Assembly: GCF_900108945.1 (NCBI RefSeq)
Contig: NZ_FNYE01000020.1
Span: 62,001 to 126,000, forward strand
From: Paraburkholderia diazotrophica
GTDB lineage: Bacteria > Pseudomonadota > Gammaproteobacteria > Burkholderiales > Burkholderiaceae
DNA: 64,000 bases
Reading direction: 5' to 3'
The translations under genes and the position numbers were made by a program. How positions within the stretch are numbered: position 1 is the first letter of the stretch; every line of letters begins with the position of its first letter. Below are positions 62,086-64,000 of the stretch, one piece after another. Under the pieces are notes generated by a model that was not told the origin of the DNA, did no database searches, and saw only the letters and a list, made by a program, of their open reading frames with translations.

Positions 62086-62155
62086 AGGCCATAGATTAGT
62101 ACCAGGAATGAACGTTTTCTATGTACCATGACGGGATGACCAAGCCGCTGCAAAT
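62070..62155 (+). repeat. MocR leader, copy 2 (intact gene)
   Basis: The 86-base partner of 60282-60367. It contains GTACCA at 62099-62104 and again at 62123-62128, a 24-base-spaced direct repeat of the kind MocR regulators bind, overlapping the translation start. Confidence 0.8.
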
Positions 62156-63542
62156 ACAACTCGATCGGTCCGCGAAGACTCCATTGGCCGAGCAGATCCG
62201 CAAAGCAATCAGCACTGCAATTGAGAGCGGCGTGCTTGCGGCGGGAGCACGTCTGCCATCGTGGTTGGACCTCGCAGCCCAACTTGGCGTTGCCCGCGGC
62301 ACGGTGCGCCTCGCATACGACCGACTTGCCGACGCGCAACTTATCGTTGCTTCCCGGGCGACGGGAACGCGGGTGGCGGATCGGCCGCCCGCTTCCGTTC
62401 ACGTGGAAGAACGGCCTGATCCGGGGTCGTTCATGGAGATGTACGGGGAACTCACCGCAGGGCCGGCGATTTTCCAGATGGGCGTGCCTGCACAGGAAAC
62501 GCTGCCCGCCAGACTTTTCACCAAAGTTCGGTCATTCGCTCTACGCGCGGAATCCAGCGCATCAGTCGTTTATCCCGATCCCCGGGGCGAACTGGAACTG
62601 CGGCGCGAGATAGCTGCTTACCTCGCTATTTCGCGCGGCGTCACGTGCTCACCCGCCCAGATCATTATCACGAGCGGGTTTAGCGGCGGGCTCGGGCTGA
62701 CACTACGTGTACTGGGCCTCGAGGGCAAAAGGGCGTGGGTGGAGAATCCGGGTTTTCCATTCACCCGACACGGTTTGGAACTCGCGGGTATGTCACTTTC
62801 GCCGATACCCGTCGATGCGGAAGGGCTGAATATCGACTACGGCTTCCAACATGAGCCGAATCCCGATCTGGTTGTCGTCACTCCCGGGCAGCAGGCACCG
62901 CTCGGTCCCACGCTCTCGCTCGGCAGGCGTCTGCGGCTTCTCGACTGGGCTGCGAAAAAAGGAGTGTGGGTCCTTGAAGACGACTATCTGAGCGAGCTGC
63001 AACTGACGGCACGCGCTGCGCCGGCGCTGGCGTCGCTTGATCGCGGCCAGCGCGTCATTCATATTGGCTCCTTCAGCAAAACGATCAGTCCTGCACTGCG
63101 ATTGGGATTCGTTGTCCCCCCGTTGCCGCTTGTATCGCGATTCGCGGAAGTGGCGGCATGCCTGGCTCCGGCGCCCTGGCTGTCCGTGCAACTCGCGACG
63201 GCGCAGTTCATGCGCGACGGACACTACATGCGTCATCTTCGACGCATGAAGCGGCTTTATATCGGTCAACGCGACGCGTTGCTCAAATGTCTCGAAGAAC
63301 GTGCTTTCGAGACTACGACTGCCGGCCTGGCCGTACTCGTGCGGTTGCCCGACGGCGTCTCGGACATCTCCATTGCGAGAGCATTGTTGGCGTTCGGTTT
63401 AGGACCTCCACCGCTGTCACCCTGGTATGCGTCGCCGGCCTCTGCTAGATCGGGACTTTTGTTGGGCGTCGCGACTTCACCGGAGAGAAACCTCGCCAGA
63501 TCCTGCGACCGGCTGCGTGAGGTGATAAGACGCTATACGTGA
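62121..63542 (+). CDS. MocR/PdxR-family regulator
   Basis: A 473-residue GntR-HTH/aminotransferase fusion. The HTH is LAAGARLPSWLDLAAQLGVA and RGTVRLAYDRLADAQLIVAS. The aminotransferase-like domain spans about residues 120-470, with the PLP-binding Lys in GSFSKTISPALRLGFVVPP and VWVLEDDYLSELQL. Start codons at 62121 and 62136 are both possible; the first is kept in the duplicated leader. It probably represses itself and the now-dead AhpD-like gene through the GTACCA repeats. Confidence 0.9.
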   Translation: MYHDGMTKPLQIQLDRSAKTPLAEQIRKAISTAIESGVLAAGARLPSWLDLAAQLGVARGTVRLAYDRLADAQLIVASRATGTRVADRPPASVHVEERPDPGSFMEMYGELTAGPAIFQMGVPAQETLPARLFTKVRSFALRAESSASVVYPDPRGELELRREIAAYLAISRGVTCSPAQIIITSGFSGGLGLTLRVLGLEGKRAWVENPGFPFTRHGLELAGMSLSPIPVDAEGLNIDYGFQHEPNPDLVVVTPGQQAPLGPTLSLGRRLRLLDWAAKKGVWVLEDDYLSELQLTARAAPALASLDRGQRVIHIGSFSKTISPALRLGFVVPPLPLVSRFAEVAACLAPAPWLSVQLATAQFMRDGHYMRHLRRMKRLYIGQRDALLKCLEERAFETTTAGLAVLVRLPDGVSDISIARALLAFGLGPPPLSPWYASPASARSGLLLGVATSPERNLARSCDRLREVIRRYT

Positions 63543-63575
63543 AGCAGCAATGCTACGTCAGCGCCTGATCCCCGG

Positions 63576-64000
63576 TCACGAAGAGGTCAACGTATCGCCT
63601 GACACATGAACGCGCTGTCCGATCTGCACGGGCGGCTGCGTCGAATAGCTGAAATTGCGGTAGCTTCCGTCTTCCATGCGGACCTGTACCTGGTAGCTGG
63701 TCTGCTTGCGTACCGCATGCTCGATGCCGTTGCCTGCGAGACCGCCGCCGACGGCGCCCGCGACCGTGGCGAGAATGCGGCCTCGTCCGCCGCCGATCTG
63801 ATTGCCGATGAGTCCACCCGCAACAGCACCGCCGACTGCGCCGAGGCCCGTCGTCGGCTCGGACGTCTGAATCGGAGTGATCGCGACGACTTCGCCGGCG
63901 TTCGGATCGGCGGCGATCTGTCGCGTGCCGGAGGGTTGCGAAGGCGCCTGCGAGTAGTCGCTGTTTGCGTACTGCGGGGCAGGCGCGACGTGCGGCTTGC
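63576..64000 (-). CDS. glycine-zipper 2TM domain protein, 5' end beyond the window
   Basis: A minus-strand frame open from the right edge to a TGA at 63576. The visible 141 residues end an outer-membrane protein of the SlyB/glycine-zipper kind: PNAGEVVAITPIQTSEPTTG, then GLGAVGGAVAGGLIGNQIGG with GRGRILATVAGAVGGGLAGN, and a beta-rich tail YQVQVRMEDGSYRNFSYSTQ ending in GDTLTSS. The N-terminal signal and lipobox, if any, lie beyond the window. Confidence 0.88.
   Translation of the reverse strand, partial: KPHVAPAPQYANSDYSQAPSQPSGTRQIAADPNAGEVVAITPIQTSEPTTGLGAVGGAVAGGLIGNQIGGGRGRILATVAGAVGGGLAGNGIEHAVRKQTSYQVQVRMEDGSYRNFSYSTQPPVQIGQRVHVSGDTLTSS

Noticed and set aside
63587..63829. An 80-codon minus-strand frame at the right edge
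   Set aside because: It is an out-of-frame shadow of the glycine-zipper gene, which is open in another frame to the window edge and ends at 63576.

Overview
The window reads as Burkholderiaceae DNA, most like Paraburkholderia or a close relative. It is GC-rich with tightly packed genes. It carries family-typical small proteins (DUF4148 and DUF3331), an OmpC-type porin ending in Phe, and many LysR, GntR, IclR and MocR regulators. There are no ribosomal, tRNA or replication genes. Almost everything is catabolic, transport or regulatory, which suggests a secondary chromosome or megaplasmid (inference).

Layout. 0-2.3 kb: a lemA/TPM-domain envelope operon. 2.5-3.7 kb: an ISL3 transposase remnant that has cut off the end of a LysR gene. 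3.7-10 kb: a minus-strand operon (Rieske oxygenase, glutamine-synthetase-like ligase, [2Fe-2S] ferredoxin, FAD reductase, gamma-glutamyl hydrolase) with a divergent GntR regulator, suggesting amine oxidation through gamma-glutamyl intermediates. 10.2-11 kb: decayed MFS and thiolase genes. 11.2-15.1 kb: a polar amino-acid ABC transporter and an IclR regulator. 15.6-16.9 kb: an unexported binding-protein fold and a DUF4148 protein.

17-39.2 kb is the centrepiece. It has two UbiD decarboxylases with a UbiX flavin prenyltransferase, and a three-subunit molybdenum hydroxylase with its XdhC maturation factor and a CoxG-like protein. It also has an acyl-CoA ligase, a thioesterase, an alpha/beta hydrolase, a RidA deaminase, two MFS carriers, a NitT/TauT-type ABC importer, a porin and a LysR regulator. 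Six copies of one palindrome (TTCATG-N5-CATGAA, often followed by an extra TTCAT half-site) lie in its control regions and tie these dispersed operons into one apparent regulon. The best reading is an uncharacterised pathway for an aromatic or heteroaromatic (di)carboxylic acid.

39.2-41.5 kb: an HxlR-controlled isochorismatase-like hydrolase and NmrA-like protein, plus a second HxlR remnant. 41.6-48.3 kb: a LysR gene divergent from an MFS - FAD 2-hydroxyacid dehydrogenase - etfB - etfA - HPPD operon, probably converting an aryl-lactate such as 4-hydroxyphenyllactate to homogentisate. 48.4-49.1 kb: a small hypothetical gene and a broken chemoreceptor. 49.2-52.8 kb: a Rieske ferredoxin, a membrane desaturase-type oxygenase and a sugar-binding protein resembling rhizopine mocE/mocD/mocB, with a divergent LacI regulator that has a perfect 18-bp operator. 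53.2-64 kb: a patchwork of redox and detoxification genes (azoreductase, GST, nitroreductase, AhpD-like proteins), MocR and AraC regulators, several truncated genes, a duplicated MocR leader, and a glycine-zipper lipoprotein-type gene running off the right end.
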